A stretch of 64,000 nucleotides of DNA from an uncultured beta proteobacterium (GCA_903859155.1 CAIOLO010000100.1:1-64000); one strand, 5' to 3'. Positions 24,987 through 35,089 are shown, counted from the stretch's first letter. Made by a program: numbers and translations. The notes: generated from the letters alone by a model not told the origin.

Positions 24987-27900
24987 TTAATCCCCCACGT
25001 AAACAAACGCCGCCCAGAAAAACGGGTGCCCGCGCGAGAAGTGGTACTCGCCGCTCGTATATTCCGCCGACAGCAGCCCGCGCTGCGCCTCACTCATGGC
25101 ATTGAGCGCCGACTGTCCGGCCTTGACATTGCGGAACGTACCGGTCATCAGCGCCTGCGTGGAAAAACTGTCCACGCTCCAGTGGGACACCAGCAGGCTT
25201 TTCGCGCCGGCGTACATGAATGCACGAGTCAATCCGGCAAAGCCCTCGCCGTTATTGGCCTGCGCAGTTTCACCTGCCGTGTTGCAGGCCGATAGCGCCA
25301 CCAGTTCCGCATTGAGCTCCACGTCCTCGATGACTTCCTTCATGGTGAGCATGCCGTCCTCACCCTTGAGGTCACCCACCAGGGTCAAGGCCAGGGCCGG
25401 TTGCGATTTGAATTTCTGCGAGGCGCGCAGCACCACGTTGGCGCCCGGATCCAGCGGCGCCTCCGCCGGCGGAAGATACTCGCCACCGAGGAATCCATGG
25501 GTGGCAAACAGCACAAAGCGCGCGCCCCCCAGGTCGCCGCGCTTGGCCATCGATTCCTGCGCGTTGTCACCAAGGTAGAGGTCGCTCGCACCGCCGAGAA
25601 TGGTGGCGATTTCACGCGCCTCCACGGCGGTCTCCTTGAGCTCCGGTATGTTGGGTCGGCCATCGCGGCCGCGCGGCACGGATCCACCCATCGCGTCAAG
25701 CACGGCCAGGGTATCGGCGGAAATGATTTTGCCCTCCACCGGGTTGAATATCGGGTCCGCGAATGCGATCAGTTCGCGCTTGCGCTCGGACTGGGCCTTG
25801 GGATAGAGACGCTGCGAAGTCAGCGTCGACAGGCTGGGCAGATAGGCGAAGCGGAAAGATTTTCCCAGGTAGTCCAGGGGGGCGTATTCCGCCAGGAACG
25901 GCTGCTTGGCCGAGCCGTCGGAGCCCTGCCGCGCGGCGCGGAACGCCTTTTCCTCGACGGCGCCGTACTGGCGCACCAGAAATTCCAGCGGTATGGTCTG
26001 CAGCGGTCCATCGGCCACCACGATGATCTTGGAATGCCCGACCATGGTATCGGCCACCGGCGCGACCAGATCGCGGTACAGGCCGTTCAATACCGCCGGA
26101 TCCACTTCGCGCAGGAACAGCACCGACTCGCCACCGGCAACTTTCTCGATGGAGCGCCTCACGCCGTAGATCCGGGCGGCGATGTCCTCGCGCCTCACCG
26201 GTGCGGCCACCATTTTCAGGCGCTCCCGGGTCACCGCGAAAATCACCGTCTCCTGCGGCAACAGCACATAGGTGAGCAGCATCTCGCCCTCGCGCAACAG
26301 GCGTTTCTGCAGATCATCGACGGTAACCGGCCTGGGGTTGGTGAGTTCCATGAAACGCGGATAGCGCTGCAACAACTCGCGCTCGATGACCGCCAACTCC
26401 CGGGTGGCGCCCTCGAGCTGGCCGCTCAGATCGGTGCGCCGCGCCTCGGTCTGAGACTGACCAACGGGAACCGTGACGATCGCCTGGCGCAGGCCGTCGA
26501 TGCGATCCTGCAGGGCCTGGCGGCGATCGCGCAGCGTGATGAAAACCGGCTCGCTGGAGAAGCGCCCGACGTCGGCCTGGCGCATCAGCTCGGTGAAAAT
26601 GCGGCTCTGGTTGCGCGATGCAATTTCGAGGATCTGACGGTCAAAGCCTTCGTTCGGATTGGTGCGATGCAGCTGCAGCATCAGCTTGATGGTTTCAAGA
26701 TAGATATTGCCGAACTGCCCCATGAACACCGCGCGCGTTTCCTCGGACAAGCCGCGCGTGCGCACGTACAGGAAATCCAGCGAATCGATCGCATCGCGGT
26801 AAAAAGGCAACGCCTCGCGATTGCGGCCGCGCTTGGCCAGCGCAAAACCGAGGCGGCTGGCATTGAGCAGCAATGAGCGCGGATTGCCCGCGCTGCGCGA
26901 GGTCTCCACCGCGCGGCGGTAGGTGGCTTCGGCTTCGACCAGCTTGCCCTGGCGGTCAAGGGATACCGCGAGCGTCGTCAGCGTCGCCGCGGTATCCGGG
27001 TGCAGCGGCCCCAGGGTCTTCTCCAGCACGGCCAGCGCGCGCCGCTGCAGCGGCTCGGCTTCCGAGTGCCTGCCGCCCTGATCCAGCAAGGCGCCAAGAT
27101 TGTTGAGCGTCGCGGCGATGGTCGGATGCTCGGCACCGAGCGCCTCCTCCTGAATGGCGAGCGCACGCCGGTACAGTCCCTCGGTTTCCGTAAAGACGCG
27201 AATCTGGTCGCGCGCGCGCGCGCGTTGCTCGGAGGGGGCCAGTTGTTCGTCCTTGCCCTGCTCGAACAGGACGTTGGCCAGGTTGTTCAGGCTGGTTGCG
27301 GTATCAGGATGCCCCGGGCCGAGAACCTTCGTCCTGATCGCCAGTGCGCGCCGGTGCACCTGCTCGGCTTCCACGAATTTGCCTTGAAGGTAAAGAACGT
27401 TGCCCAGGTTGGAGATGCTGGTGGCGGTCAGCGGATGCTCCGCGCCGACGGCTTTCTCGTGAATCTGCACGACCCGTTGCTGCAGCGATTCCGCCTCGCG
27501 GTATTGGCCCCGGGCCGCCAGATCGCTGGCGCGCGCGGCGAGTGCGCGCGGATCATCGCCGGAATCGGCGGCAACGCTGGCCGATGCGCCAAACTTGCCC
27601 TGCGCATCCAGAACCCGTCCGAGGTTGGACATGGTGGTGGCGGTATCGGCGTGGTCGGGTCCGAGCAGCTTGCGCAAGGTGGCGAGCGATCGCTGCAGCA
27701 GCAGTTCCGCGCCGCGGTAATCGCCGGTCTTCTCCAGCACCAGCGCCAGATTATTCAATGCCGATGCCGTTTGTGCCGCATCCGGACCGACACGGTTCTC
27801 GTAAATAGTCAATGCCTGCCGGAAACGCGCCTCGGCCTCGGCATAGCGGCCCTGGCGGAAATACACCGAACCCAGTACGGAATGGCTGGCGGCAATATTG

Positions 27901-28214
27901 GCGTGGTCCGGGGGAAATATCCGGGTCCCTTCCTCGACCAGCAGGTGCCCCGCGGCTTCTGCCGCGGCGTAACTGCCCTTGGCCAGGTTGTCCTCGGCCT
28001 GATCGACAAGTTCGTTCCAGCGGCGGTCGTCGATGGCCTGCAGCGGTGCCGCCAGCCCCGCCGCCGGTTTCTGCACCTGCACCGGCGCCGGCTGCCTGGG
28101 GGCAGGCTTGGGCCGCGTCGTCTGGGTCTGCGCCTGCGCCGCCCCCAATACCAGCAGCAACGCCATGGCAAGGGCGGGCGGCGGCAGACGTCTAAAAATT
28201 CGGGGGAAAATCAT
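24987..28214 (-). CDS. TPR-CHAT protein, caspase-like peptidase fold, exported
   Basis: A 1075-aa protein. A signal peptide is seen (ALAMALLLVLGAAQAQ), then a Pro-rich linker, about ten kinesin-light-chain-type TPR repeats of 42 residues (residues about 60-490; for example LNNLGALLDQGGRHSEAE), a helical stalk (about 490-680) and a C-terminal CHAT domain. The caspase-like dyad is intact: His about 906 in FATHGFLGG and Cys about 977 in LSACNTAG. CHAT proteins are clan CD proteases; TPR-CHAT fusions include the gasdermin-cleaving and Craspase effectors, but those lack an export signal. The signal peptide and the nearby FecR/CHASE2 genes point instead to an envelope-located module whose function is unknown. 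Confidence 0.88.
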   Translation of the reverse strand: MIFPRIFRRLPPPALAMALLLVLGAAQAQTQTTRPKPAPRQPAPVQVQKPAAGLAAPLQAIDDRRWNELVDQAEDNLAKGSYAAAEAAGHLLVEEGTRIFPPDHANIAASHSVLGSVYFRQGRYAEAEARFRQALTIYENRVGPDAAQTASALNNLALVLEKTGDYRGAELLLQRSLATLRKLLGPDHADTATTMSNLGRVLDAQGKFGASASVAADSGDDPRALAARASDLAARGQYREAESLQQRVVQIHEKAVGAEHPLTATSISNLGNVLYLQGKFVEAEQVHRRALAIRTKVLGPGHPDTATSLNNLANVLFEQGKDEQLAPSEQRARARDQIRVFTETEGLYRRALAIQEEALGAEHPTIAATLNNLGALLDQGGRHSEAEPLQRRALAVLEKTLGPLHPDTAATLTTLAVSLDRQGKLVEAEATYRRAVETSRSAGNPRSLLLNASRLGFALAKRGRNREALPFYRDAIDSLDFLYVRTRGLSEETRAVFMGQFGNIYLETIKLMLQLHRTNPNEGFDRQILEIASRNQSRIFTELMRQADVGRFSSEPVFITLRDRRQALQDRIDGLRQAIVTVPVGQSQTEARRTDLSGQLEGATRELAVIERELLQRYPRFMELTNPRPVTVDDLQKRLLREGEMLLTYVLLPQETVIFAVTRERLKMVAAPVRREDIAARIYGVRRSIEKVAGGESVLFLREVDPAVLNGLYRDLVAPVADTMVGHSKIIVVADGPLQTIPLEFLVRQYGAVEEKAFRAARQGSDGSAKQPFLAEYAPLDYLGKSFRFAYLPSLSTLTSQRLYPKAQSERKRELIAFADPIFNPVEGKIISADTLAVLDAMGGSVPRGRDGRPNIPELKETAVEAREIATILGGASDLYLGDNAQESMAKRGDLGGARFVLFATHGFLGGEYLPPAEAPLDPGANVVLRASQKFKSQPALALTLVGDLKGEDGMLTMKEVIEDVELNAELVALSACNTAGETAQANNGEGFAGLTRAFMYAGAKSLLVSHWSVDSFSTQALMTGTFRNVKAGQSALNAMSEAQRGLLSAEYTSGEYHFSRGHPFFWAAFVYVGD

Positions 28215-28287
28215 GACGGCAAAATTATACGGTGCGGGACGCGCGGTCCCCGCCGTCATTTCCGTCGGAAGTGCTTGATTTCCGTCC

Positions 28288-28725
28288 TCAAACCTGCTCA
28301 AGGGCGATCAGCACGCTGCACGGGGAAATATCGAGCAGGGTCTTGCCCACTGATCCGCGCCACCAGCGGCTGGCTATCGAGGTCTTCTGGCTATGGCCGA
28401 CTATGATCAGATCCACTTTGAGCGCCGAAGCCAGACGCGATATTTCTTCCACCGGCTCGCCCACCGCCAGATGGCCGGTGGCCTGATAGCCGCTGGCCTT
28501 CAGCTGTGCGATACCCTCGTCCAGCACTTCCTGCGCGCGCTTTTTTTCGTCTTCCATCAGTTCTTCCGGCAGGAACCCCTCGGTGAGAAACATGCTCGAG
28601 GGCATCCCCGCCACCGCCAGCAGGTGGGTTTCCGCCTTGGTGAACGAGGCCACTTCAGCACACGACAGCAGCGCCGTCTTGCCGTCCAGCGAACCGTTAT
28701 AGGCCAGTAGAATTTTCTGAAACAT
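28288..28725 (-). CDS. Universal stress protein (UspA family)
   Basis: A 145-aa single-domain Usp. It starts MFQKILLAYNGSLDG, the classic first strand, and ends with the nucleotide-binding loop GHSQKTSIASRWWRGSVGK, which follows G-x2-x-x9-G-S but has Gln where ATP-binding members have the second Gly. Such proteins respond to stress or low oxygen. It is transcribed away from gcdH. The start at 28725 is fixed by homology; the in-frame region upstream looks noncoding. Confidence 0.88.
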   Translation of the reverse strand: MFQKILLAYNGSLDGKTALLSCAEVASFTKAETHLLAVAGMPSSMFLTEGFLPEELMEDEKKRAQEVLDEGIAQLKASGYQATGHLAVGEPVEEISRLASALKVDLIIVGHSQKTSIASRWWRGSVGKTLLDISPCSVLIALEQV

Positions 28726-29044
28726 CCCGTACCTCCAGCAAAGTGTCGAAGCCCCGGAGAGCCAAATGATGAATTTGCGCCGGTTACCTATAAAAGCTGC
28801 GTCAGCTTGCCCAATTCCCCACGCGCAGTCAAACAATAAAAAGGGTATTTCCCGTGCCTGACGCGTCCGGGTAACGGGCATCTGACGCTACAATCGCGTC
28901 AGGCAGTTTTCCAGCCCCGGATGACCGGGCGCTGGCAAGTCCTTTGGCACTGACACAGCGGCGCGTCAATTCAGTATCCACGGAACATGCAACGAACGAA
29001 AAATTGCCCTGTCTCGGTAACCGGCCATTAATGGAGAACACAGC
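28726..29044. other. Divergent promoter region, usp / gcdH
   Basis: A 319-nt spacer between the universal stress gene (minus) and gcdH (plus). It must contain promoters for both directions. I see no FNR-type palindrome, terminator, or small ORF that I can support in it. Confidence 0.4.
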
Positions 29045-30250
29045 ATGAATGCAAAGGAAAGCAGCAAACCGTCAAAATCCAAATTCGTCTGGCAGGATCC
29101 CTTGCTGCTCGACCTGCAGTTGACTGAGCAGGAACGCATGGTTCGCGACGCCGCCCAGGCCTACTGCAATGACAAGCTTGCGCCGCGCGTGCTCGAGGCG
29201 TTCCGCCACGAAAAGTATGAAACCGCGGAAATTTATCGGGAAATGGGCGAACTCGGCCTGCTCGGTTCCACACTGCCCGCGGAGTATGGCGGGGCCGGAC
29301 TGGGCTACGTGGCCTACGGGCTGATTGCGCGCGAAGTCGAGCGCATCGACTCTGGATATCGCTCGATGCTGAGCGTGCAAAGCTCCCTGGTGATGCTGCC
29401 GATTCACCAATTCGGCACCGAGGCGCAGAAACAAAAGTATCTGCCCAAGCTCGCCACCGGCGAGCTGGTCGGCTGCTTCGGCCTGACCGAGCCCAACCAC
29501 GGTTCCGACCCGCAAAGCATGATCACCCGCGCCAAACAAGCGCCCGGTGGCTACAGCCTATCCGGAGCCAAGATGTGGATCAGCAACTCACCCGTGGCCG
29601 ATGTATTCATCATCTGGGCCAAAACGGAGGATGGCGTGGTGCGCGGCTTTATCCTGGAAAAAGGCGCCAAGGGACTCAGCGCGCCGGCCATCCACGGCAA
29701 GATCGGCCTGCGCACCTCGATAACCGGTGAGGTGGTGATGGACAACGTCTTCGTTCCCGAGGAGAACCTGCTGCCCGGAGCACAGGGAATGAAGGGGCCG
29801 TTTACCTGCCTGAATTCGGCGCGCTACGGCATCGCCTGGGGCGCTTTGGGCGCGGCCGAGGATTGCTGGCACCGCGCCCGCCAGTATGTGCTGGACCGCA
29901 AACAGTTCGGCCGGCCACTCGCCGCCAATCAACTGATCCAGAAAAAGCTTGCCGACATGCAGACCGAGATCACGCTGGGCCTGCAGGCCTGCCTGCGCCT
30001 GGGGCGGATGAAAGAAGAGGGCATCGATTCCCCCGAGATCACCTCGATCATGAAGCGCAACTCCTGTGGAAAGTCGCTGGACGTGGCACGGCTTGCCCGC
30101 GACATGCTTGGCGGCAATGGCATATCCGACGAATTTGGCATTGCCCGTCACATGGTTAATCTCGAGGTCGTCAATACCTACGAGGGCACCCACGACGTTC
30201 ATGCGCTTATCCTGGGGCGCGCCCAGACGGGTATCCAGGCATTCAGTTGA
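29045..30250 (+). CDS. gcdH: Glutaryl-CoA dehydrogenase
   Basis: GcdH oxidises and decarboxylates glutaryl-CoA to crotonyl-CoA, with FAD as cofactor and electrons going to ETF. The 401-aa protein has all acyl-CoA dehydrogenase elements: [12 protein letters not shown] (substrate/FAD loop), [12 protein letters not shown], and the C-terminal [21 protein letters not shown] followed by [21 protein letters not shown], where the Glu of YEGTHD is the catalytic base. That last segment is the GCDH subgroup pattern. It would serve lysine, tryptophan or anaerobic aromatic degradation. The stop overlaps the start of tag. Confidence 0.92.
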   Translation: MNAKESSKPSKSKFVWQDPLLLDLQLTEQERMVRDAAQAYCNDKLAPRVLEAFRHEKYETAEIYREMGELGLLGSTLPAEYGGAGLGYVAYGLIAREVERIDSGYRSMLSVQSSLVMLPIHQFGTEAQKQKYLPKLATGELVGCFGLTEPNHGSDPQSMITRAKQAPGGYSLSGAKMWISNSPVADVFIIWAKTEDGVVRGFILEKGAKGLSAPAIHGKIGLRTSITGEVVMDNVFVPEENLLPGAQGMKGPFTCLNSARYGIAWGALGAAEDCWHRARQYVLDRKQFGRPLAANQLIQKKLADMQTEITLGLQACLRLGRMKEEGIDSPEITSIMKRNSCGKSLDVARLARDMLGGNGISDEFGIARHMVNLEVVNTYEGTHDVHALILGRAQTGIQAFS

Positions 30251-30909
30251 GCCTGGACGGCGGCGCCGACGGCAGGCGCCGCTGCCCCTGGTGTCTCGGA
30301 AGCCCCGAATACATCCGCTATCACGATCTCGAATGGGGCGTTGCGGTGCATGAGGACCGGCTGCTGTTCGAATTTTTGACGCTGGAGGGAGCGCAAGCCG
30401 GATTGTCCTGGTCGACCATCCTCGCCAAGCGCGCCGGTTATCGCCGTGCCTTTGCGAATTTCGATCCCCGCAAGGTGTCCCGCTACACGCCGCGCGATGT
30501 AGAACGCCTGATGCTGGATGCCTCGATAGTCAGAAATCGCCTGAAAATCGAGTCCACGGTGAGCAACGCCGCGGCATTTCTCGAGGTCCAGCGCGAATTC
30601 GGCAGTTTTTCCGCGTTTGCCTGGGCTTTCGTGGGCGGCAAACCGCTGCAGAAGCGCAGGCGCAGCATGCGAGAGGTGCCGGCGCAGACCCCGTTATCCG
30701 ATGCCTTCAGCAAGGAACTCAAGCGGCGCGGCTTTCGCTTCGTCGGAACCACGATTTGTTACGCTTTCATGCAGGCGGTCGGCATGGTTGACGACCACCT
30801 GACTTCCTGTTTCCGGTATGCTTTACGCATCGGACCTGCGAAAAATCCGGTCGCCGCAAACCGGGCGACCCGGCCGCTGTCATCAACGCGAAAGGAAGCT
30901 GGCAAATGA
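30247..30909 (+). CDS. tag: DNA-3-methyladenine glycosylase I
   Basis: Tag removes 3-methyladenine from alkylated DNA. The 220-aa protein carries the zinc-snap residues: Cys in RRCPWCLGS and His in [10 protein letters not shown] near the N-terminus, and His/Cys in DDHLTSCF near residue 185. The core [17 protein letters not shown] and the HhH-like [13 protein letters not shown] are typical. The start is read as TTG at 30247, overlapping the gcdH stop; no better start is visible before the conserved CPWC. A basic, unconserved tail follows residue 195. Confidence 0.88.
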   Translation: MSLDGGADGRRRCPWCLGSPEYIRYHDLEWGVAVHEDRLLFEFLTLEGAQAGLSWSTILAKRAGYRRAFANFDPRKVSRYTPRDVERLMLDASIVRNRLKIESTVSNAAAFLEVQREFGSFSAFAWAFVGGKPLQKRRRSMREVPAQTPLSDAFSKELKRRGFRFVGTTICYAFMQAVGMVDDHLTSCFRYALRIGPAKNPVAANRATRPLSSTRKEAGK

Positions 30910-31559
30910 AGATTGGGCGAACAACGGGACGCAATCTGGCTGCCTTGGCAATTTGCGCGCTGGGCGCCTTCGGATCGTTGGCGATGGCGCAATCAAAAAG
31001 TGCCGAGCCCGAGGCGGCAATCCTGGTGGCCTCGCCCGGCCTGCGCGACGCCGATTACCGGCAGGCGGTTGTCATCGTCGTTCCGGTTGAGAACGACCGC
31101 CACCTCGGTGTCATCGTGAACCGTCCGACGCGCCGTACCCTGGCCAGCCTGTTCCCCGAACACGCCCCCTCGAAAAAAGTGACCGAACCGGTGTTCGTCG
31201 GCGGCCCGATGTCGCGCGGCGCGGTGGTTGCCGTGGTCAAGAGCGAAAAGGACCCGGGCAAAGGCACGGTCGGCCTGACCAAAGAAATGTATCTGGCAAT
31301 GACCGTCAATGTGGTCGATCACGTCATCGAGGACACCCCCAATGACGCGCGTTATTACGTCGGCTACATCGTGTGGCGCCCGGGCGAATTGCGCTCCGAA
31401 ATTGACCGCAAGGTATGGAACGTGGTCAATGCCAGCCCCGACGTGGTGTTCCGCAAGGACACCACCGGCCTCTGGGAAGAACTCTCGCGCATGGCACGCG
31501 CCGTCACCGCTTCGGTGGATGACACCCTGCTCGCCGGGGCGGTGCAGGACCATCCCTAG
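30906..31559 (+). CDS. YqgE/AlgH family protein with signal peptide
   Basis: A 217-aa member of UPF0301 (YqgE/AlgH), recognised by SPGLRDADYRQAVVIVV, GVIVNRPTRRTLASLF, VFVGGPMSRGAVVA and the C-terminal half. Usual family members start directly at the conserved core, whereas here about 30 extra residues form a clear signal peptide (LAALAICALGAFGSLAMAQ), so the product should be exported. It overlaps tag by 4 nt and is followed by a terminator. The molecular role of the family is unresolved. Confidence 0.85.
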   Translation: MKIGRTTGRNLAALAICALGAFGSLAMAQSKSAEPEAAILVASPGLRDADYRQAVVIVVPVENDRHLGVIVNRPTRRTLASLFPEHAPSKKVTEPVFVGGPMSRGAVVAVVKSEKDPGKGTVGLTKEMYLAMTVNVVDHVIEDTPNDARYYVGYIVWRPGELRSEIDRKVWNVVNASPDVVFRKDTTGLWEELSRMARAVTASVDDTLLAGAVQDHP

Positions 31560-31615
31560 CGGGTGAATCCGCCGCCACGACTGCGGGAATTCTCCAGGTA
31601 TTCACTGAATTGCAT

Positions 31616-31647
31616 ACGCCATCGCAAGCAATGGCGTGAGCTTTTTT
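31616..31647 (+). terminator. Rho-independent terminator after the YqgE-like gene
   Basis: ACGCCAT, an 8-nt loop and ATGGCGT form a perfect 7-bp stem, followed three bases later by a run of six T. It ends the gcdH-tag-yqgE transcript on the plus strand. Confidence 0.75.
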
Positions 31648-31736
31648 ACAATTTCAATACTGTTATCGGGATAGTCGCCAGGAAACAATGCGGCGGCGTC
31701 AGCCCGGGATTGGTGCGAAGAAACGCAACGCGAGCT

Positions 31737-32042
31737 TCAGGCCTTGCCTATGACCTCATAGGTTTTGATCGTGGCCGCCATTCCCGAAGAACTCCGGGCG
31801 TGTTGCTTCACCTGTTCGCACTCCGGGCTCGCCCGATAGGCATCGATGGCCTTCTGGCTCTCCCATTCCGCCACCGAGATGAACTCGCTCGGATCCTCGA
31901 TACAGCGCAGCAGTTCCTCGCGCACGCAACCCGGGCGCTTTTTCATCAGCGGGCCGCATTCCTTGTTCCATATGCGCTCGACCTCGGCAGCCCGGTCGGG
32001 CGAGGTATTGACAATGATGAATCGCAGGATCGTCATTTGCAT
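31737..32042 (-). CDS. ABM-type dimeric alpha/beta-barrel protein
   Basis: A 101-aa protein with the antibiotic-biosynthesis-monooxygenase fold: a beta strand (TILRFIIVNTSP), then ERIWNKECGPLMKKRPGCVREELLRC, EFISVAEWESQKAIDAYRASPE and a last strand. These small proteins act as cofactor-independent monooxygenases, isomerases or heme-binding proteins; the exact role cannot be read. AGGAG stands in front of the start. It lies upstream of nothing obvious on the same strand, so it is probably monocistronic. Confidence 0.7.
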   Translation of the reverse strand: MQMTILRFIIVNTSPDRAAEVERIWNKECGPLMKKRPGCVREELLRCIEDPSEFISVAEWESQKAIDAYRASPECEQVKQHARSSSGMAATIKTYEVIGKA

Positions 32043-32118
32043 AACTCCTCAGGTGGTTGACAAGCGCTGGCAGGCTTGGTGAATCCCTTGCGTCCTGCAG
32101 GATTGGCCGCAGCGGAGA

Positions 32119-34815
32119 TCAAGAATACACCCTGCCCGCCAGTGCTCGCCGCAGCCGGAACTTTCGCAATTCCTCCAGCGCCCACATCAGCGCGGCGCCG
32201 GCCAGTGCCAGCCACCAGGCCTGGGGCCCTATCGGCGCGGTGCCGAACAACCAGTTGCCGGCCGGTGTGTAGACGATGAACACGATCAGGGCCAGTTCCA
32301 CGGCGATGCCGAGCAGGATCAGCGGGTTGCTGAACAGGCCAAAAGACAGCGACGACTTCCACGGGTGGCGGCAGACAAACACGTTGGCCACCTGCATCAC
32401 CACGATGGCCGCCAGGCAAGCCGTGGTCGCCTGCAGATAGAGCGGATCGGTCCTGGCGGGCAGATCGCCGTAGCGCCAGCCGGCCGCGTCAAGGACGAAG
32501 AAGAACACCGCCATCGCCGCTGCCGCCTCGAGCAGCCCCAGAAACAGGTAGGCGCGTGCGATCAGGCCCCACGACAGCAGGCGTTCGCCGCGTGCCCTGG
32601 GCGGGCGGTTCATGACGTCGGGGTCGGGTTTTTCGGCGCCCAGTGCCAGCGCCGGCAACATGTCGGTACCGAGGTCGACCGCCAGGATCTGGATGATGGT
32701 CAGTGGCAGCGGAATCCTGAACAGCATGAAGGCAAGATAGGGCACCAGCTCGGGGATGTTCGAGCTCAGGATATAGGTGAGGAACTTGCGGATGTTTTCG
32801 AACACCGTGCGCCCCTCCTCGATGGCGGCGACGATGCTGGCAAAATTGTCATCCAGCAGAATCAGGTCGGCCGCCTCCTTGGCCACATCGGTGCCGCCTA
32901 TGCCCATGGCGATGCCGATGTCGGCGGTTTTCAGCGCCGGCGCGTCGTTCACGCCATCGCCGGTGACGGCGACGATCTCGCCCTTCTTCTGCAGCGCCTG
33001 CACAATCAGCATTTTCTGCTCGGCCGCAACGCGCGCAAAAATAATCTCCTTCGCATCCAGCGACAGCTGCAGCTGCGCGGGCGACATGGCCCGCAGCTGC
33101 TCGCCGCCGATCACCAGCGGCTGCGCGGACTTCACCAGACCGATCTCGCGCGCGATGGCCAGCGCCGTATGCGGGTGATCGCCGGTGACCATGATGATGC
33201 GGATGCCGGCGCTGGCGCAACGCGCAATGGCCGGCGCCACCTCGGGGCGCGGCGGATCTTCCAGCCCGACCAGCCCGCTCAGGGTCATGCCGCCCTCCTC
33301 GAGCGGCAATGGGCCCGGGTTGGCGCAATCGGCAAAAGCCAGCACCCGCAGCCCGGCATCGGTCATCGCATCCTGGGCCGCCAGCAAGCGCGCTTTCACC
33401 GCGGCATCGAGCGGCACGACGCCGGCGTCGAGGCGGACGAATGCGCAGGCCGCCAGCACCGTCTCCGGTGCGCCCTTGCAGTAAAGCACGCGGCCCTGCG
33501 GCGTCTCGCAGAGCACCGACATGCGCTTGCGATCGGCATCAAACGGAATCTCGTCGATGCGGGAGAAATCACTGCGCCCGGCAGCTGCACCGATTGCCTG
33601 CCGCCCGGTGTCGGCCAGCGCCACTTCCATCGGGTCGCCCAGCCATTGGCGCTGACCGTGATCCTCCACCTCGGTGAGGTTGTGGCACAGGGCGGCGTTG
33701 AGGAACAGTTGCCGGTTCTCCGGCACCCGCTGCAATTGCGCCGCCACCTCGCCTGGATCGACAAACCCGCCGCCCAGCCACAGGCGGCGCACCGACATGC
33801 GGTTTTGCGTCAGCGTGCCGGTCTTGTCGCAGCAGATGGTGGTGGTGGAGCCCAGGGCCTCGACAGCGGGCAGATGGCGCACCAGCGCGTTGCGCCTGGC
33901 CATGCGCTGCGTCGCCATGGCCAGCGACAGGGTGACCGTCGGCAGCAGCCCCTCGGGCACGTTGGCGACGATGATGCCGATGGCAAACAGCAGGTTCTCC
34001 CAGGTCGGCAGCCCCAGCAACTGGCCCATCAGGAACATGGCGACTCCCATGCCGGTGGCGAGCGCCGCGACGACGCGCGACAGGCGCGCGATCTCGCGCT
34101 GCAGCGGCGAACTGGCTTCGCCGGCGGTTTGCGTGAGGTGGGCGATCTTGCCGAATTCGGTGCGCATGCCGGTGGCGTACACCAGGCCGCGCGCCTGGCC
34201 CGACACAATGGAGGTGCCGGCGAGCACGGTGTTCTTGGCGAACAGCAGCGACTCCTCCACGCTGGCCTCGGTGTTGCCTGCCCTGGGCAGCGATTCGCCG
34301 GTGACCGTCGCGGTGTTCACGCGCAGCGCAAAAGCCTCGACCAGCCGGCAGTCGGCCGGCACCCGGTTGCCCTCCTCGAGCAGCACGATGTCACCAGGAA
34401 CCAGTTCGGTGGCGGGAATCTCCACGATCTCGCCACCACGCCGCGCCTTCACCGTCTGCGGCAGCAGCTGGCGCAGCGCCGACACGGCGCGCTCGGCCTT
34501 GTATTCCTGCCAGAAGGAGAAAATGCCGTTGACGACGATGACAGCGACGATGGCAACGCCAAGGCGCGCCATACCCTGGCCGGGATCGAAATAGTCGGCG
34601 AGAAACGCCAGCGTTGCGCCAACCCAGAGGATGATAGCGAAAAAATGCGTGAACTCGCGGGCAAAGCGGACGAGCAGATGCTCGCGCCCCACCTCTTCAA
34701 CATGATTGGGCCCGAACTCGACCCGTCGGCGCGCCGCCTCGGAAGGCAGCAGGCCGGCGAGGGAAGTTCTCAGGCTGGAGAGTGCTTCGTCGGTGGCGAG
34801 CCTTTGGATGTGCAC
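32119..34815 (-). CDS. P-type (P2) cation-transporting ATPase
   Basis: An 898-aa ion pump. Residues 172-175 are the actuator-domain TGES, Asp330 in CDKTGTLT is phosphorylated, and the later hinge TGDGVNDAPAL is intact. The M4 segment reads ANVPEGLLPTVT, as in the P2A/P2C (calcium, Na/K-like) group rather than heavy-metal pumps, and no N-terminal metal-binding domain is present. The C-terminal block has six helices with NIPELVPYLAF. The ion cannot be assigned with confidence. The start is read as GTG at 34815; some residues before the first conserved helix are uncertain. Confidence 0.88.
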   Translation of the reverse strand: MHIQRLATDEALSSLRTSLAGLLPSEAARRRVEFGPNHVEEVGREHLLVRFAREFTHFFAIILWVGATLAFLADYFDPGQGMARLGVAIVAVIVVNGIFSFWQEYKAERAVSALRQLLPQTVKARRGGEIVEIPATELVPGDIVLLEEGNRVPADCRLVEAFALRVNTATVTGESLPRAGNTEASVEESLLFAKNTVLAGTSIVSGQARGLVYATGMRTEFGKIAHLTQTAGEASSPLQREIARLSRVVAALATGMGVAMFLMGQLLGLPTWENLLFAIGIIVANVPEGLLPTVTLSLAMATQRMARRNALVRHLPAVEALGSTTTICCDKTGTLTQNRMSVRRLWLGGGFVDPGEVAAQLQRVPENRQLFLNAALCHNLTEVEDHGQRQWLGDPMEVALADTGRQAIGAAAGRSDFSRIDEIPFDADRKRMSVLCETPQGRVLYCKGAPETVLAACAFVRLDAGVVPLDAAVKARLLAAQDAMTDAGLRVLAFADCANPGPLPLEEGGMTLSGLVGLEDPPRPEVAPAIARCASAGIRIIMVTGDHPHTALAIAREIGLVKSAQPLVIGGEQLRAMSPAQLQLSLDAKEIIFARVAAEQKMLIVQALQKKGEIVAVTGDGVNDAPALKTADIGIAMGIGGTDVAKEAADLILLDDNFASIVAAIEEGRTVFENIRKFLTYILSSNIPELVPYLAFMLFRIPLPLTIIQILAVDLGTDMLPALALGAEKPDPDVMNRPPRARGERLLSWGLIARAYLFLGLLEAAAAMAVFFFVLDAAGWRYGDLPARTDPLYLQATTACLAAIVVMQVANVFVCRHPWKSSLSFGLFSNPLILLGIAVELALIVFIVYTPAGNWLFGTAPIGPQAWWLALAGAALMWALEELRKFRLRRALAGRVYS

Positions 34816-34895
34816 GGAGCAGTGAGGTCAGGTCGCCAGGCCACCCTGGCAGAACTGCATCGTAGGCTGTTCAACGAAGCGTGCATTGACGTTGG

Positions 34896-35063
34896 TCAAG
34901 CCAAATCGGGCGCAAGGTCAACGCTGGCGCGTTGCTGAGTTGCCAATGACAATGGAGAGCGCGGATACCACGCAAGCGAAACCAAAATGCTCCGGCCATC
35001 GCTCAGGTCGACGCAAAGCGTGTCGTCCGAAACAGTCAAGTCCTTGGCAAAGAGCACTTCCAT
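34896..35063 (-). pseudogene. Truncated DUF2442 protein gene
   Basis: A 55-codon frame from ATG at 35063 whose first 35 residues look like DUF2442 (DDTLCVDLSDGRSILVSLAWYPR). Family members continue with a second half of some 40 residues that is missing here; the frame drifts into unrelated residues and stops. DUF2442 proteins often pair with DUF4160 partners in toxin-antitoxin-like loci. It lies between the P-type ATPase and brnTA, all on the minus strand, a likely small island of addiction genes. Recognised by eye, so moderately sure. Confidence 0.55.
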
Positions 35064-35089
35064 CTCAAGGCTGCCCGTACCAATGAAGG

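Noticed and set aside
32365-34938. An 857-codon open frame on the plus strand
   Set aside because: It lies antisense to the P-type ATPase, whose motifs are all intact; the frame is Gln/His/Arg-rich and unlike any protein, as expected from GC-rich antisense reading.
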